Below, piece after piece: positions 1 through 8,776 of a stretch of DNA of 64,000 bases (within the stretch, counting starts at the first letter, position 1; every line of letters begins with the position of its first letter). The translations under genes and the position numbers were made by a program. A model generated the notes under the pieces. That model saw nothing but the letters and a program-made list of their open reading frames with translations, was not told where the DNA came from and made no database searches. Location: the NCBI GenBank assembly GCA_003134655.1, contig PLBY01000053.1, forward strand, positions 29,473-93,472, read 5' to 3'. This stretch comes from Acidobacteriaceae bacterium (GTDB taxonomy: Bacteria; Acidobacteriota; Terriglobia; Terriglobales; Acidobacteriaceae).

Positions 1-81
1 TTGGAAGCCGTTCAACAAACCGCTGCCGTGATCCTCGGGGGCATTGCCCCCGAGCCAGCGGCACTCGCGGCAGCCGCATAA
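1..81 (+). CDS. C-terminal end of an unidentified upstream gene (partial)
   Basis: Frame 1 is open from the window edge to a TAA at 79-81 and encodes 26 Ala/Pro-rich residues ending in a run of alanines. It may be the tail of a gene cut by the window edge. Nothing in it identifies a family, and chance is a real alternative. The 92 bases between it and parB show no recognisable element other than the parB ribosome binding site. Confidence 0.25.
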   Translation: MEAVQQTAAVILGGIAPEPAALAAAA

Positions 82-173
82 CACGCCAACACCTGCACCG
101 TTTGGTTTTTAGGCCCGACGTGTGCGCCGAATCCACCGACACATAACCAAGACACAGAACAGGAGAAAACACG

Positions 174-1764
174 ATGCACAGTACACAAAATGCAGTTGCC
201 AACCACGAATATCGCAGTGTTCCGATCACCGCGCTTGCGGAATCACCGACCAATCCCCGCAAACGCTTTGATGCAAAGAGCCTCGAAGAAACTGGCCGCG
301 AGCTTCAAGACGCAAGGGATTCTGGCCCCTCTTCTGGTACGAGAACTGGAGGAAAGCAAGTACGAGGTTGTGGCCGGGGCACGTCGCCTCAGAGCGGCGA
401 AACTGGCGGAACTCGAAAAACTTCCCGTCCGCATAGTCAAGCTGACCGATGCCGAGGCAATCGAGGCCCAGTGCGTTGAAAACCTGCAACGCGAGGACAT
501 CCACCCGCTTGAAGAAGCTCTGGGTTTCAAGTCGCTTTTGGAACTCGGAGAGCCTGCCTACACCATCGCTACCATCGCCTCACGTGCTGGCAAGAGCGAG
601 GCGTACATCTACGGTCGTGTTCGGCTAGCTGACCTCATACCGCCCGTGGCCGAGGCATTTCTGAAAGACCAGATCACCATCGGCCACGCTTTGCTGATCG
701 CCAAGCTCGCGGCTTCGCAACAGCAGGAGGCATTCTCGGCTGCGTTTCGCGGCTTGTGGACAAGCGAAGGCAACAGCCAAGTCCTGATTCCAGTGCGGGA
801 GTTGGCAGCGTGGATCGAATCGAACATCTTGCTACAACTGGCGTCCGCGCCGTTTGACAAGCAGGATGAGACACTCGTTCCCCAAGCCGGTTCGTGCGTC
901 AACTGTCCGAAGCGAACCGGATTCAACAAACTGCTCTTCCCGGATGTGCGTAAGGATTCATGCACTTCGCCGGACTGTTTCCGCGCCAAGATTGATGCTT
1001 CCGTGAGAAAAACTCTGGAAACCAAGCCCCAGTTAATACAGATTTCGGCGGCGTGGAATTCCCGCGAAGGCGCTCCCTTGGGGCGGAATCAGTATGTCGA
1101 ATTGGAGATCAAGAGACCCAAGCCGAACGGCGCAAGCAGCAAGCTCTCAGCCGTTCAGAAACCCTGTGACAAGATGACCGAGGCGATCGTCATGGACGGC
1201 GGTAAGCGTGGACAGGTGGTCAAGGTTTGTGCCGATCCAGCTTGCCGCATCCACCATCCCAACACGCCTTCTCCACAGCAAATCGAACGGGAACGGGCAG
1301 AAGAACGGAAGCGGATCGAGAAAGAGAAACTGGCGATTACGACTCGCCATCGTATCTTGGCCACGATCCTCCAACGTGTGTCGGCTCCCCTGAAAAAGCC
1401 TGACTTGCTGGTGGTCGCTCATTACCTGATCGGCCATCTCTCCTACAGCCAAGTCCCGGCATTGGCGAAGCGGCACAAAGTAGAGGCGAAGAAGGACTCT
1501 GCGTCCGCGCAGGAGCTTCTGGTCAAGCAAGTGGGCACCTATGACGACGCTGAACTCTGCAAGCTGCTTCTGGAAATCAGCCTGCTGGATTCGGCATATC
1601 AGCGATCCACCACAAGCCGCAGCGATGTCCTGATGGACGCCGCCAAACGCTACAGAGTGGATGCTGAGAAACTCCAGAAGGCCGTGGCAGAGGAGCTTGC
1701 GGCCAAACGAGATAAGAAGACGAAGGCCAAGGCAAAGCCGAAGGCCCGCAAGACACCGGCTTAA
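174..1764 (+). pseudogene. ParB/RepB/Spo0J-family partition protein, interrupted by a +1 frameshift
   Basis: A ParB-family DNA-binding protein of about 529 residues once the frameshift is corrected. The true start is ATG 174, with AGGAG at 161-165. The first 39 codons give the ParB N-terminal signature (SPTNPRKRFD) in one frame. The protein continues in the next frame from about 292 with LAASFKTQGI, the box VVAGARRLRAAKL and the DNA-binding ENLQREDIHPLEEALGF region. The break sits at the A-run 289-291, where one extra A shifts the frame. Downstream are a Cys-rich segment (CVNCPKRTG, then CTSPDCF), probably metal-binding, and a lysine-rich tail. Such ParB-like proteins are usual on plasmids and integrated elements. 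If the extra A is a sequencing error the gene is intact; if real, the N-terminal NTPase/CTP-binding box is separated from the rest. Confidence 0.85.
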
Positions 1765-1786
1765 GCCAATCATCCTTAGATTTGTG

Positions 1787-1816
1787 GCGGAGTGCTAATT
1801 TGCACTCCGCTTTTTT
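1787..1816 (+). terminator. Rho-independent terminator after parB
   Basis: A perfect 9-bp stem (GCGGAGTGC at 1787-1795 with GCACTCCGC at 1802-1810) and a 6-base loop are followed directly by six T residues. It lies 23 bases after the parB stop, so it most likely ends that transcript. Confidence 0.85.
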
Positions 1817-1894
1817 CCCAGTTACTCGCTGCGGCGCTCCAATCCGGCACAGCAGGGCTGCGTAGCAGGGATCGGAGCAACTCACGGATCGGGT

Positions 1895-2452
1895 TCAAAT
1901 GCCGGTCGTCTGATATCTCGTAAGTGAGCCCGGCGAGGGCGTCCCGCCCGGCCATTCATCTAGTGTGCTGTCTTCGCGCAAAACCGTGGGTAGCGACCCG
2001 CCCAGCGCCACTGCTAGCGATGGGTATTCGCGAATTAGATCCAGCGGAAATTTGTCCCTGACTTCGTCGGGCACCGATTTAGCAAGCTCAAAATGCAGCG
2101 TCTGCCCGTTGAATGCCCAACCTTTTTTCTTGAGATCCTTCACCATCGGAAGCTCACAACCGCCGCCTGTTAGTACGAGCTTTGCGGATTCCAGGGGTGT
2201 CAACCAACTCTTATGAACACGGTCCAGAAATCCCTGCACCGTGCCATCGAGTTCCTCCGTAAATTTCACAACACCTTCGGATTTGAGGAATTCCTCCAAG
2301 GTGATAGAAACATCTGTGTTGACTATGCGATGTTGAAGAACACCCGAGGTGAATAGTTGTTCCTTGAGGCGTCTTACGCCGCTGAGGAACAATCGATAGC
2401 TCACTTGTCGGAGATACCCATGATCCTCGCCCAAGTGTGCTCTCTCAAGCAA
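1895..2452 (-). pseudogene. Hsp70-family ATPase, C-terminal fragment only
   Basis: The open frame encodes the last part of an Hsp70/actin-like ATPase domain. It contains the phosphate-2/adenosine-type glycine motif (VLTGGGCELPMV) and the closing segment REYPSLAVALGG, which in these proteins sit near the end of the ATPase domain. The first about 300 residues, including the phosphate-1 loop, are missing. Upstream on the same strand the sequence turns into an unrelated membrane protein in another frame, so this is a remnant left by a deletion. The apparent start codons are accidental. Confidence 0.7.
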
Positions 2453-2823
2453 GGTGGTGGGGAATTTGTAATTGTTAACGTGAAATTGCCCGCACCATCG
2501 GTTCGAGCCATCTCGGGTCGGCCACTCAAGGTGATTTCAGCATTGGCCACTGCCGTTTTCGTATCTCTGTCCGTTATGTGGCCGGTAATCGCACCCCCAG
2601 CAGATCCTCCCTGATTTACGAACGCCCAGGAGAGAATTCCGAGGGCGCCAATGCCGAAGGTGAGATACATCAGTTGCCTGATGAGCAAATAGGCCTGCTC
2701 ATTATGGAGCATGGGGAAGATGTTCTTTTTCAGAATCTCCCGGAACAGGAGCAGGACAAGGCCGATGCTGAAGCCACCGAGACCAGCATATTTGCCCAGA
2801 ACTTCGAAAAGCTTTGCGTCCAT
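2401..2823 (-). pseudogene. Membrane protein with carboxypeptidase-regulatory-like domain, 3'-truncated
   Basis: The frame starts best at ATG 2823 (protein MDAKLFEVLGKYAG...), a beginning I recognise from acidobacterial membrane proteins. Two hydrophobic segments (about residues 13-27 and 49-67) precede an immunoglobulin-like carboxypeptidase-regulatory repeat (GHITDRDTKTAVANAEITLSG, then GAGNFTLTI). The domain breaks off after about 125 residues, and the last codons read through into sequence that belongs to the Hsp70 remnant in another frame. It is therefore the 5' half of a gene whose 3' half has been deleted. A longer start at 2901 is possible but would add residues not typical of the family. 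Confidence 0.6.
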
Positions 2824-2922
2824 AACGCTCTCTAGAACTCCCGGCTTTTTTCTGAACTTCATTATGGCATAGGCATTGATTGAGAGAAAATGGTTTGCCA
2901 CGGGAACGAAACACTTACGGGA

Positions 2923-3714
2923 CTAAACTCCGCGCACCTCTGCAATGCACATCGTGACTGCGGTGACACGACCCACGATGCCCGCGTCCCCTGGGTAGCG
3001 AACGTGTCTGGCCTTCTTTCCAGATTGTGCCGAGGGCAGAAGCACCAACTGGCTGCCGTCCACCTCGCACCAGCTGCACATATACGTATCTCGAAGCTCC
3101 ACAAAATAGATTGGTCGCTCGAATTCGTCGTGCCAGCCGTCAGGTTGGACCTTCGTCTGCTGGGAGTCGATCTGTACAAACGAACCGGGCCTCAGCATTG
3201 GGTAAAGCGTGCGGTCTTCGATCCCGATATATCCGTAAAGTGAATTCCGCCAGTCCATGTGCTGGAGCAGCGCGACCGGAATCTCGCCCCAGCTCTCAAA
3301 CATCCGCGAGACCAAGTTGGTACTCCCAAAGTCCACTTTCTCTCGGAGTTCCAGAGGGGCCACAAGTGTGCTTTGAGCACCTCCAAGCGTGGGCGTCACC
3401 AAGTAGGTGTGTGGTAGCCCCACGAGTGCCTGTTCGGTACCAGCGTCTGCTATATCAACACCGAAGAACGACAAAAGTTCGTCCAGACCCAGCCTATAGA
3501 TCAGGCTCAAGCTCTTAAGTCTGTAGATATTGGGTTTTAATTTTCCTGCTTCAATATCGCCTAGCCAATTGCGAGAAATGAAGTAGTCAGGAGCGTTTTG
3601 CTTGAGGGCAATTTCCCTGCTGAGGTGTTCCACTTCGCGCATCGAGAGGCGCAAGAGTTTCCGTACAGCTCTGAGCCGCTTACCAGCATCCGTGGACGAT
3701 GTCGGGGCCAACAT
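2923..3714 (-). CDS. HTH regulator with LexA/S24-like C-terminal domain
   Basis: A 263-residue protein from ATG 3714; an in-frame ATG at 3768 would add 18 residues. Residues about 8-90 form an XRE-type helix-turn-helix (GKRLRAVRKLLRLSMREVEHLS, then WLGDIEAGK). Residues 150-250 resemble the S24 peptidase fold (LYPMLRPGSFVQID), followed by a conserved YMCSWCEVDG block. The usual Ser nucleophile context of LexA is not obvious, so it is probably a non-cleaving sensor domain. It is divergent from the larger paralogue at 4155-5753 and shares a 440-base intergenic region with it. Position next to the lasso cluster suggests, but does not show, a regulatory role there. Confidence 0.7.
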   Translation of the reverse strand: MLAPTSSTDAGKRLRAVRKLLRLSMREVEHLSREIALKQNAPDYFISRNWLGDIEAGKLKPNIYRLKSLSLIYRLGLDELLSFFGVDIADAGTEQALVGLPHTYLVTPTLGGAQSTLVAPLELREKVDFGSTNLVSRMFESWGEIPVALLQHMDWRNSLYGYIGIEDRTLYPMLRPGSFVQIDSQQTKVQPDGWHDEFERPIYFVELRDTYMCSWCEVDGSQLVLLPSAQSGKKARHVRYPGDAGIVGRVTAVTMCIAEVRGV

Positions 3715-4154
3715 CGCACTACAACCTCGGAGTTGGGCTATGTTACCGCAAATCTCAGCCTTGTTCACAAGTTTAATGGGCCATTTCCGAAAAAGGGAAT
3801 TCCCGTCGTTGGCGTTGAAGTCCTTGCTGCTGGCCGTAGTTGACGGGATTCATCGGGTCTGACCTCAATTCTGGCCACCTGTCAAACCGACGCATTCTCA
3901 CCAAGGTCGTCAGACCCATCCTGTTTCTTAGCGGTTCGGGCCCTACTGTCCCCAATCTGGGACAGGTTACAAAATGTTCATGACGGTTTGCGAACTCGCA
4001 TTTATACCGAACAAATCTCTGCGAGCCTGCAGTCTGGACGCGACCTGGATTCGTGTGTTTTCAGACAACCCGTCTGCGTACGAGCATTTCTGCCGGAACA
4101 CCTGACGGGCAAACACGCACGCCTCGCGGGAAAGACATAGCAAGAGGCTTACCC
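3715..4154. promoter_or_regulatory. Divergent intergenic region between two HTH-S24 regulators
   Basis: This is 440 bases with no convincing gene. It must carry the promoters of both divergent regulators. I could not pick out a clear -35/-10 pair or a repeated operator by eye. The only firm element is the AAGAGG ribosome binding site at 4142-4147 in front of the GTG start at 4155. Confidence 0.4.
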
Positions 4155-5753
4155 GTGGGCACCAAGCCAAATTCCGCAAGAGGCGCAGACCTCGCTGAGC
4201 GAGTCCGGTCCATCCTCAGGAGCAAACACCTCACTCTCTCTAAAGTTTCCCTACTATCTGCGGCGCCGTTCGGGCGTTCTTCGCGTTACTTCCTTCCTCA
4301 CACTCTGTACCATGAGCTCCGGCTGGGAACCTTCAGCCCAAGTCTTCATCAGGTCTTTGCGCTCAGCCAGGTCTCCGGCTACCGGTTCTTTGATTGGCTG
4401 CGCGTGTTGGGATGTGACCTCGAAGACATTCCCCGATTGCAGGTTCTTCTGCCTTCAAAGCGCACGACGCTACTCGATTCCTCTCTGGTCGATGCTGATG
4501 CGTGGATTCCTTGGTTCCGAAACCGCCCCGGCGGCGCTTCGGCGCCTCCGATTGCACCTCTGGCACAGCTTCTCGAAGTCACTGCCCCCAGGCGACTTAG
4601 TTCCCTGTCCGAAATCGGCAATCGAGGCTTCTTGTACGCAAGGATCGGACGCCAAGACGCCCTGGCTTTCCCCGATCTGATTCCCGGAAGTATTGTCCGA
4701 GTGAATCCAAAGTTCTCGAACGGTCGCATCCCCAAGTCAAATGGCGCAACCTCCTCCCAAGTATTTCTGGTCGAACACAACGGGGGTCTCTTTTGTTGCC
4801 GCTTGCGTGTTGTAGAAAGGGGCATCATCGTCCCGATCGGTACGTCGCTCCCTTATGCCCAAGTCGAACTGAAAGTTCCACGCGAGGCGCGGATTTTAGG
4901 CGTTGTGGATCTCGAAATTCGACCTATGCTTCGAGCCGAGCAGCCAGAAGTTCCAAGGGACCTCGGAAAACATTGGAAACCACGACCGCTTGTCACGGAC
5001 AAAGAATTTGGCCAACTCCTTCGCACCTCACGTACCAAGCTGCACCTGTCTCTGCGGGAAGTTGCGGAGCTAAGCCACACCATCGCAGGTCTGCTTGGGG
5101 ATGAAAGATATTGTGTTTCTCCCAGTTCTCTCTGCGATTACGAGCTTTTCAACGCGCCACCGCGTCACTTCCACAAGGCGATTACTCTCTGTTCGCTGTA
5201 CGGCCTGCAATTTCAGGTGTTTCTGAAGGCGATTGGAATTGCCTTGGCTGAAGCCGGCACGGAACCGATTCCCGATCATCTGGCTCGTAGAGTTCTAGGT
5301 ACGGAGCCCGGCGACAAGTCGAACGACAACGACATACCTGGTCAGAGTGGATTCCTTGAACAGATACTTGAACGATGTGAGGAAATTCCGTTCTTCCTGC
5401 GAAAATCCATCGGGTCGTTGTCTGGCCTGGAAGACGCTTCTCTGGACGACTTCTTCTGGATCGGCGGCGAATATGATGTCCTTCATCCTAGCCTGGCAAA
5501 CGGGCTGTTTGCCCTCGTGAACCGTCGCGAGAAGAGGCCGATCCATTTCACGACGAAACCGCCATGGCAACAGCCGGTGTATGTGATCCTGATGCGCAAT
5601 GGGACATACCTGTGTGCATGTTGTGGCATCGAGAATGGCACTCTGGTCATCCATCCGTACTCCCAGCAGTTCCGTCGTTCCGAACATTTGCGCTACCACC
5701 AAGATGCCGAGGTGATTGGCCGAATTGTCACGGTGGCAAGAACGCTTGAATGA
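4155..5753 (+). CDS. Double HTH/S24-like regulator (internal duplication)
   Basis: A 532-residue protein. I prefer GTG 4155 because AAGAGG lies 7 bases upstream; the open frame runs back to 4053 without such a site. It holds two units of the architecture seen once in the divergent gene at 2923-3714. Unit 1 covers about residues 10-255 (ERVRSILRSKHLTLSKVS; SIVRVNPKF; FLVEHNGGLFCC). Unit 2 covers about 275-530 (GQLLRTSRTKLHLSLREVAELS; IALAEAGTEP; YLCACCGIENGTLV; LRYHQDAEVIGRI). Unit 2 is clearly closer to the neighbour, which has IADAGTEQ and YMCSWCEVDG at equivalent places. Unit 1 has diverged and its HTH is degenerate. It lies upstream of the lasso exporter on the same strand and is a candidate cluster regulator. 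Confidence 0.65.
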   Translation: MGTKPNSARGADLAERVRSILRSKHLTLSKVSLLSAAPFGRSSRYFLPHTLYHELRLGTFSPSLHQVFALSQVSGYRFFDWLRVLGCDLEDIPRLQVLLPSKRTTLLDSSLVDADAWIPWFRNRPGGASAPPIAPLAQLLEVTAPRRLSSLSEIGNRGFLYARIGRQDALAFPDLIPGSIVRVNPKFSNGRIPKSNGATSSQVFLVEHNGGLFCCRLRVVERGIIVPIGTSLPYAQVELKVPREARILGVVDLEIRPMLRAEQPEVPRDLGKHWKPRPLVTDKEFGQLLRTSRTKLHLSLREVAELSHTIAGLLGDERYCVSPSSLCDYELFNAPPRHFHKAITLCSLYGLQFQVFLKAIGIALAEAGTEPIPDHLARRVLGTEPGDKSNDNDIPGQSGFLEQILERCEEIPFFLRKSIGSLSGLEDASLDDFFWIGGEYDVLHPSLANGLFALVNRREKRPIHFTTKPPWQQPVYVILMRNGTYLCACCGIENGTLVIHPYSQQFRRSEHLRYHQDAEVIGRIVTVARTLE

Positions 5754-5909
5754 TCCTGTCGGTTTGCCGGACAAATAGTGACGCTGTCCTGTAGGCGAGT
5801 CTTACTGATTGCCAAGAAAATATACGCAATTGAGCGAAAAGCGAACGCTCTACTCATTTTGTGGACAAGCTTTCCGTACTTGGCTAGTCTCGGTTTTTAG
5901 GTGTGACTG

Positions 5910-7709
5910 TTGTCCTCTCTCTTGCATGGGCGAAGCCGCTGGACATCCTGGCTACCGAGTGAACTCGACTGGCTTTCAAAACAGGTTCGACCGCTTCTGC
6001 ACTGGCATCTGGCTAGTTTCCTCTGCATAACAGCCGGGAGTCTACTCGGGCTCCTCACTCCACTTGTCCTCAAGTGGGTGATCGATCGACTCATCCCGCA
6101 GAGACGACCGGGATTGCTCCTATTAGCAGCCGGCCTGATTTTTCTGGGCTACCAGGGCAGGATGGCACTCACGAGTCTGGGAAGCTATTTGATGCTGACT
6201 GCTGCCCAGAAGCTCGCCCTCACCTTGAGAATGAGCCTACTTGGACGACTCGACTCGCTCTCGACTGAGTATTACGAGGACACGCCGGTCGGCACCGTGA
6301 TGTACCCGCTGAAAGAGCCGATCGAAGAGGTCGCATATTTCGGGTCCGACCTCATGCCCGCAATCTTGCGCATGTTCCTGACGACCAGCTTCACGCTGGT
6401 GACTATGTTCATGCTCAGTCCTTTGGTTACACTGGCTGTTCTCCCTCTCGTCCCAGTCTTTCTGATCGCGCGGCAGCACTTCCGCCGAAGGCTCTCGGCC
6501 AACGCGGACACCGTGCAGAACAATCGGTTGGCGTGGAGCACCTTCCTTGAGGAACATCTTTCCTCGGTGATTCCCATTCAACTGTTGGGACAAGAAAAAC
6601 GCCAGGAGCGAAGAGCCTTCCGGCTCCTGGCTCGTGGAGTCAGGTCACAACACAACTTATTTACTACCAGCATTTGGTTTACGGTATGGGGTTCCATGGC
6701 AGTTGTTTTGGCCATGTGCGCTGTCATTGGCTACGGCGGCGAGATGGTGCTGTCAGGAAGCTTAAGCGTCGGCGGACTGGTGGCGTTCTATGGCCTAGTT
6801 ACCCAACTCTTTGATCCTCTGAGTGGCGCCGCCGATCTCTACGCGAGAGCACAGAAAACCTTCGCCAGTGTCCGGCAGTTGAAGTCCGGGCTTGAGTTAT
6901 GCCCAACCGTAACTAATGCCGCTGCTGCCGTTTGTCTCTCGCGGGAGCATCTTTCCCAGATTGATTTTGCCGAAGTTGGGTTTGGATATCGAAGGCAAAG
7001 AAACATGCTTCACATCCCCTGGCTAAGAATCTTGCCGGGCGAACACGTCGCCATCGCGGGGGAGAACGGTGCCGGAAAGAGCACCGTTGCAAAACTCATA
7101 GCACGACTCTACGACCCTGATTCCGGATCGATTCGTATTGGAAACCTAGATATCCGGAACATTCAACTTAAGGATCTGCGCAGATACGTCTGCTATCTGC
7201 CGCGCGATCCCGTCCTGTTTGATGGAACGTTGTCCTTCAACCTTCGCTTTGTGCGGCCGGCAGTGCCTGACGATGAACTACAAGAAGCCATTCGCAGCGT
7301 GGGGCTCTCGCAATTTGTTGCAGCATTGCCCGATGGCTTACACCAACGGATCGGACCGGGAGGCTGCCAACTTTCCGGTGGTCAGCGCCAACGACTCGCC
7401 ATCGCAAGAGCGATTCTGCAGCAACCTCGGATTTTGATATTGGATGAAGCAACTTCCTGTCTTGACCCCTCTTCAGAGAGAGTCGTTCTTGGGAATATTC
7501 GCCATGGCCTCACAGCGTCAACGCTGATTGTCATCTCGCACCGTGCTTCAACATTCTCTACATTCGGTAGACTTCTTGTTCTTTGCCGCGGAGAAATCGT
7601 TGAAGATGGCAATCCCCATTCCCTCAAGTTTGCTACGAGTCGCACCTCCAACCAATCTTTTTCCACAGCCTCGACCATCGATGGAGATCTCCCAGAAGCT
7701 CTGGTGTAA
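5910..7709 (+). CDS. ABC transporter, fused membrane and ATPase domains (lasso peptide exporter)
   Basis: A 599-residue half-transporter that dimerises in the inner membrane and exports substrate using ATP. Residues about 30-330 form six transmembrane helices of the type I exporter fold. The nucleotide-binding domain follows with Walker A GENGAGKST, Q-loop region YLPRDPVLFDGT, signature LSGGQRQRLAIARA, Walker B ILILDEATSCLD and the switch His in VISHR. There is no N-terminal C39 peptidase, as expected for lasso exporters (McjD type) where leader removal is done by B2. The start is uncertain: TTG 5910 is the most upstream and has only a weak site. It opens the biosynthetic run exporter-B1-B2-C-C-precursor. 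Confidence 0.88.
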   Translation: MSSLLHGRSRWTSWLPSELDWLSKQVRPLLHWHLASFLCITAGSLLGLLTPLVLKWVIDRLIPQRRPGLLLLAAGLIFLGYQGRMALTSLGSYLMLTAAQKLALTLRMSLLGRLDSLSTEYYEDTPVGTVMYPLKEPIEEVAYFGSDLMPAILRMFLTTSFTLVTMFMLSPLVTLAVLPLVPVFLIARQHFRRRLSANADTVQNNRLAWSTFLEEHLSSVIPIQLLGQEKRQERRAFRLLARGVRSQHNLFTTSIWFTVWGSMAVVLAMCAVIGYGGEMVLSGSLSVGGLVAFYGLVTQLFDPLSGAADLYARAQKTFASVRQLKSGLELCPTVTNAAAAVCLSREHLSQIDFAEVGFGYRRQRNMLHIPWLRILPGEHVAIAGENGAGKSTVAKLIARLYDPDSGSIRIGNLDIRNIQLKDLRRYVCYLPRDPVLFDGTLSFNLRFVRPAVPDDELQEAIRSVGLSQFVAALPDGLHQRIGPGGCQLSGGQRQRLAIARAILQQPRILILDEATSCLDPSSERVVLGNIRHGLTASTLIVISHRASTFSTFGRLLVLCRGEIVEDGNPHSLKFATSRTSNQSFSTASTIDGDLPEALV

Positions 7710-7968
7710 ATGCAAGCTGCGGCAGACTTTGTTCTTTGCCGCCCTACCGTACGGGACTTCAGGAATGGCAATGCTGAGCAAAAAGCGGACACATTGATTC
7801 TTCCCACACAGGAAATCTCCAACGCATCTTGTTGTCATTAAGCAACTTCTCTTCGCCCATGTTGGGTTACCGAACCCTTTCACCTTTTACTGGCTTTCAG
7901 ATGTCGAAGGGTGGCACAGTGCGCTCTAGGCATTCGATTTGTCGCGAAAAGCAAGGGATTGGGCAGCA

Positions 7969-8244
7969 ATGTACAGAGTTTCTGACACGGTGCGTACCAC
8001 ACACAACCAGGACGGCGCAATTGTGCTGGATGTCCGGCAAGGTCAGATGTTCAACGTCAACTTCGTTGGGTCGCGAATCCTCGAACTTCTCAAGAGTGGG
8101 TCCACCGAATCAGCGCTTGTCGATGAGATCAGCCGGGAGTTTGACGTGAAGCGGGACCTTGCCGAGAAGGATGTGCGGGAATTTCTCCAGAACCTGAAGA
8201 AGTGTCACCTAGTCGAAGAGCGAGAATCGAGCGTGTCGGTCTGA
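7969..8244 (+). CDS. PqqD-like lasso B1 protein (leader-binding RRE)
   Basis: A 91-residue protein of the PqqD fold from ATG 7969; an in-frame TTG at 7939 is less likely. It shows the family pattern: an N-terminal beta strand region (AIVLDVRQGQMFNVNFVG), the GSRILELLKSG helix, and a C-terminal helical pair (DEISREFDVKRDLAEKDVREFL). In lasso systems the separate B1 protein binds the leader peptide and presents the precursor to the B2 peptidase. The B2 gene follows 118 bases downstream and the precursor carries the matching YxxPxL leader motif, so B1 is the natural assignment. The 259 bases before it hold no convincing gene. Confidence 0.85.
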   Translation: MYRVSDTVRTTHNQDGAIVLDVRQGQMFNVNFVGSRILELLKSGSTESALVDEISREFDVKRDLAEKDVREFLQNLKKCHLVEERESSVSV

Positions 8245-8362
8245 GCTGGGACCAAGATCATGGAATCGACACGAGAGTCCGATCGACAGACCTATCGCGC
8301 CATTGTGGCGGGAATGAACTGCTCACCAGTTGCAGCCTAGCAGTGTGAATGAGGTGTGCACC

Positions 8363-8737
8363 ATGTCGTTTCTTGTGTTGAAAGCGTACTTGAAGCTTAT
8401 TTACTTCGATCTCTACTTGGCGCGAGGTAATTTCGCGGTGCTCTACGACAAGGTTCGCAACTATCCGGTGGAAAAGACGACCCCTGCTCCTGACGCAGTG
8501 GAAAGTGTTTGTTCGGCCGTCGACATGGCTTGTATCTGGTACTGGAAAGAGGCACTTTGTTTGCAGCGCTCGGCAGCGACGAGCTGCCTCCTCAAGAGCA
8601 ACGGGATATTCGCCCAAATGGTAATCGGGGCACAACAGTTGCCATTCAAGGCGCATGCCTGGGTCGAGGTAGATGGTCGCGTGGTCAACGACAAACCATA
8701 CGTGCCGGAAATGTACGCAGTCTTGGATCGTTGCTAA
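8363..8737 (+). CDS. Lasso peptide B2 protein, transglutaminase-like leader peptidase
   Basis: A 124-residue cysteine protease that cuts the leader from the lasso precursor. ATG 8363 is supported by GAGGTG at 8351-8356; an in-frame ATG at 8330 lacks this. The catalytic triad is visible: Cys66 in ALCLQRSAA, His98 in FKAHAWVEVDG and Asp110 in VVNDKP. These match the family consensus CL.RS and F.AHAWVE exactly. The length is typical of stand-alone B2 proteins that work with a separate B1. It sits between B1 and the first cyclase, 40 bases from the latter, consistent with one transcript. Confidence 0.92.
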   Translation: MSFLVLKAYLKLIYFDLYLARGNFAVLYDKVRNYPVEKTTPAPDAVESVCSAVDMACIWYWKEALCLQRSAATSCLLKSNGIFAQMVIGAQQLPFKAHAWVEVDGRVVNDKPYVPEMYAVLDRC

Positions 8738-8776
8738 TAAGCGACAGGTTGTGAACTCTGGGCAAAGGCAACTATT

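Noticed and set aside
1855-1895. tRNA T-arm-like GGTTCAAAT considered as attL or tRNA fragment
   Set aside because: No flanking cloverleaf and no match to the tRNA-Asp 3' end.
7710-7968. Gap between exporter and B1 searched for another precursor
   Set aside because: A short frame from 7709 exists but has no YxxPxL leader and no plausible core; no ribosome site of quality.
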